A stretch of 64,000 nt of DNA from Mycobacterium sp. DL (GTDB taxonomy: Bacteria; Actinomycetota; Actinomycetes; Mycobacteriales; Mycobacteriaceae): positions 6,138,001 to 6,202,000 of the forward strand of contig NZ_CP155796.1 of the NCBI RefSeq assembly GCF_039729195.1. The letters run 5' to 3'. Below the pieces are notes generated by a model that was given only the letters and a program-made list of their open reading frames with translations, was not told where the DNA came from and did no database searches. Made by a program: the position numbers and the translations under genes. Shown piece by piece: positions 62,323 through 64,000 of this stretch. The number at the start of each line of letters is the position of its first letter. Within the stretch, counting starts at the first letter, position 1.

Positions 62323-62988
62323 ATGCCCAAGAAGTATGGGGTCAAAGAGAAAGACCTCGTGGTCTCGCACGTCGTCAATCTGGTCCTGACCGGCAAGCTC
62401 CGGTCGGGAGATCGATTGGACCGCAACGAGATCGCGCACGAGCTCGGACTCAGTAGGGTGCCGGTGCAGGAAGCGGTCGTGCAGCTCGAGCACGACGGAA
62501 TCCTGTCCACTCAATATCACCGCGGCGCCTTCGTCGAGCGGTTCGACGAGGCGACGGTGCGCGAGCATCACGAGCTCTACGGTCTGCTGAGCGGAACCGC
62601 GTCCGCGCGGGCAGCCGCCGCCGCGGACCCGATGATCACTGCGGAGCTCGCCGAGCTGTTGTCGCTGATGGGCGGCGGCAGGGACTCCCGGCTGTTCGAT
62701 CACCATGCCCGGCGGTTCCGCGGGGTCGTCAACACCGAGTACGCGGGCCCTCGGCTGCAGGCAGCCATCGACTCGTCGCAGACCTTGATTCCGCCGGCTT
62801 TCTGGGCCGGCTACCTCGAGCACCGTGATGCGCTGCTGCCGTCCTATGAGGCGGAGTTGAACGCGATCCGAGAGGGCCGGCCGGAGGCAGCGCGGGCCGC
62901 ATGCATGCAGCGTTCGGACACGATGGCGCAGATCCTGCTCTCGGAGCTGGTGCGGCGCGGGGTGCTGTGCGCGTTGCGCGCCGAGTGA
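62323..62988 (+). CDS. GntR/FadR-type regulator (Rv0043c type)
   Basis: 221 residues. N-terminal winged [42 protein letters not shown]-terminal FCD-like helical domain with the usual metal-binding His/Asp positions ([15 protein letters not shown]). It is 51 bases downstream of the LLM gene in the same direction and may control it. Confidence 0.9.
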   Translation: MPKKYGVKEKDLVVSHVVNLVLTGKLRSGDRLDRNEIAHELGLSRVPVQEAVVQLEHDGILSTQYHRGAFVERFDEATVREHHELYGLLSGTASARAAAAADPMITAELAELLSLMGGGRDSRLFDHHARRFRGVVNTEYAGPRLQAAIDSSQTLIPPAFWAGYLEHRDALLPSYEAELNAIREGRPEAARAACMQRSDTMAQILLSELVRRGVLCALRAE

Positions 62989-63090
62989 CCGGAGACCGTC
63001 GGCCCCGGGCAAAGACTCTCCAAAAGTTTATTGCGCTATAACTGTCGTCCGCGCAACTTCACAGCAAGGCAGAGGTTAGACTGGCTGATT

Positions 63091-63531
63091 ATGGTGGAGG
63101 CCGAACCGCAGGTCAGCGAGCTCGCAGGTGAACTGCAGCGTGTGCTCTCCAAGGTGCTGTCTGTTCTCCGGCACACCGGCAGGACATCCACCACCGGAGA
63201 TCTGACCCTGGCCCAGCTGTCCATCCTGCTCACCCTGCTCGACCAGGGCCCCATCCGGATGACCGATCTGGCCGCCCACGAGCGGGTCCGCACACCCACC
63301 ACCACGGTGGCCATCCGCAGGCTCGAGAAGCTGGGGCTGGTCAAACGCTCCCGCGATCCCTCCGACCTGAGAGCGGTGCTGGTCGACATCACCCCCGAGG
63401 GGCACGCTCAACACCGGGATGCGCTGGCCTCCAGGCAGGCTCATCTCGCCGCGCTGCTCAGCAAGCTCAGCGAAGAGGAACTCGACGCGCTGGCCAAGGG
63501 GCTGGCCCCGCTCGAGCGGATCGCCGAGTAG
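63091..63531 (+). CDS. MarR-family regulator (Rv0042c type)
   Basis: 146 residues from ATG 63091. Winged helix: LTLAQLSILLTLLDQGPIRM, TDLAAHERVRTPTTTVAIRR and wing KRSRDPSDLRAVLVDIT. MarR proteins repress efflux or stress genes and release DNA upon binding phenolic ligands. The spacer before it contains AAAAGTTTATTGCGCTATAA, an A/T-rich promoter-like stretch. Confidence 0.9.
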   Translation: MVEAEPQVSELAGELQRVLSKVLSVLRHTGRTSTTGDLTLAQLSILLTLLDQGPIRMTDLAAHERVRTPTTTVAIRRLEKLGLVKRSRDPSDLRAVLVDITPEGHAQHRDALASRQAHLAALLSKLSEEELDALAKGLAPLERIAE

Positions 63532-63535
63532 CTCC

Positions 63536-64000
63536 TCAGCCCAACCAGTCCAGCACCGCGGCCGCGGTCCAGGACTGCTGCATGCTGCCCAGCGGCTCCC
63601 CGGTGAACGGCTCGTAATACTCGGCGAAAGTGCCGTCGCTGGCCTGACGCAAACCCTCCCGGCGCAGGGCCGCCGAACGCTCAGCCCACCCGCGCCTGGC
63701 GAAACACCACGAGAACAACCACGTCATCACCGGCCACACCGGGCCGCGCCAGTACTCACGCGGGCGGAAGTCGCGCGACACCGGCGACGTCGACGGGATC
63801 AGCGCGTAGGCCAGGTCCGGGTGGCCGCAGAACCGCGGGCCTTCCAGCAGCCGCAGCAGCGCCCGCTCGCGATCGTGCGGGAGGCCCCCGCAGAGCAGCG
63901 GCGCGAACTGCGCCACGGTTTCGGTGGCGATCCACCTGTCGGCTCGGACGTCGAAATCCTTTGCCGCGCCGGTACGTTGGTCGGTCGTGGCGATGACTCC
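63536..64000 (-). CDS. GH63-type glycosidase, C-terminal part (probable glucosylglycerate hydrolase)
   Basis: 154 codons, open to the window edge; the N-terminus is outside. PLLCGGLPHDRERALLRLLE, SRDFRPREYWRGPVWPVMTW and the ending SMQQSWTAAAVLDWLG fit the (alpha/alpha)6 barrel of GH63/MGH1 hydrolases. In mycobacteria the closest described activity is glucosylglycerate hydrolase, which releases stored glucosylglycerate on nitrogen upshift; this assignment is by resemblance only. It is convergent with the MarR gene. Confidence 0.7.
   Translation of the reverse strand, partial: GVIATTDQRTGAAKDFDVRADRWIATETVAQFAPLLCGGLPHDRERALLRLLEGPRFCGHPDLAYALIPSTSPVSRDFRPREYWRGPVWPVMTWLFSWCFARRGWAERSAALRREGLRQASDGTFAEYYEPFTGEPLGSMQQSWTAAAVLDWLG

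Noticed and set aside
61072..63012. Minus-strand open frame of 646 codons opposite PhoX, LLM and GntR genes
   Set aside because: Composition is that of an antisense frame in GC-rich DNA, it spans three real genes, and it has no recognisable domain.

Overview
The window is GC-rich actinobacterial DNA, almost certainly from a rapidly growing mycobacterium (Mycobacteriaceae). From about 40.9 kb to the right end the gene order is the inverted counterpart of the M. tuberculosis block Rv0042c to Rv0058: dnaB, rplI, rpsR, ssb, rpsF, an Rv0051-type membrane protein, ponA1, Rv0049, Rv0048c, a PadR regulator, ino1, an Rv0045c-type esterase, Rv0044c, a GntR and a MarR regulator. This core is interrupted by lineage-specific genes: an HTH/PH-like pair, an Eis-type acetyltransferase, a repeat-containing secreted metalloprotease, and a PhoX-type Tat lipoprotein. 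A GH63-type glycosidase runs off the right edge.

From 1 to about 40.9 kb the window is accessory. It holds a partial pRiA4b ORF-3-type gene, a VapBC toxin-antitoxin pair, and many small oxidoreductase or hydrolase loci, each next to its own regulator (TetR, LuxR, MerR or ArsR). Main loci: a leftward run of SDR, aldo-keto reductase, hydrolase, LLM oxidoreductase and MFS exporter (3.8-9.2 kb) with a divergent TetR; LLM / LuxR / medium-chain reductase (10-13.5 kb) sharing a palindrome; TerC behind a probable manganese riboswitch (19 kb); a TetR-controlled hydrolase, FAD monooxygenase and quinone reductase operon (24-28 kb); and a TetR-controlled ABC1 kinase, cytochrome P450 and epimerase operon (33-36.6 kb). 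Several regulators have clear inverted-repeat operators, listed separately.

The accessory part shows decay and transposition. There are fragments of a nitroreductase, a TetR regulator, an alpha/beta hydrolase and an SDR. Several genes carry one-base frameshifts. Two sites carry short repeats that look like TnsB/TniA-type transposon ends: one at 18.2-18.4 kb, and one beginning 8 bases past the dnaB stop beside an orphan TnsA-like endonuclease gene.

The most notable single gene is dnaB. Its Walker A motif is split by a 417-residue intein with the marks of class 3 inteins (Ala1, a Trp/Cys/Thr triad, +1 Ser), two LAGLIDADG motifs and two Cys4 zinc-ribbon-like motifs.
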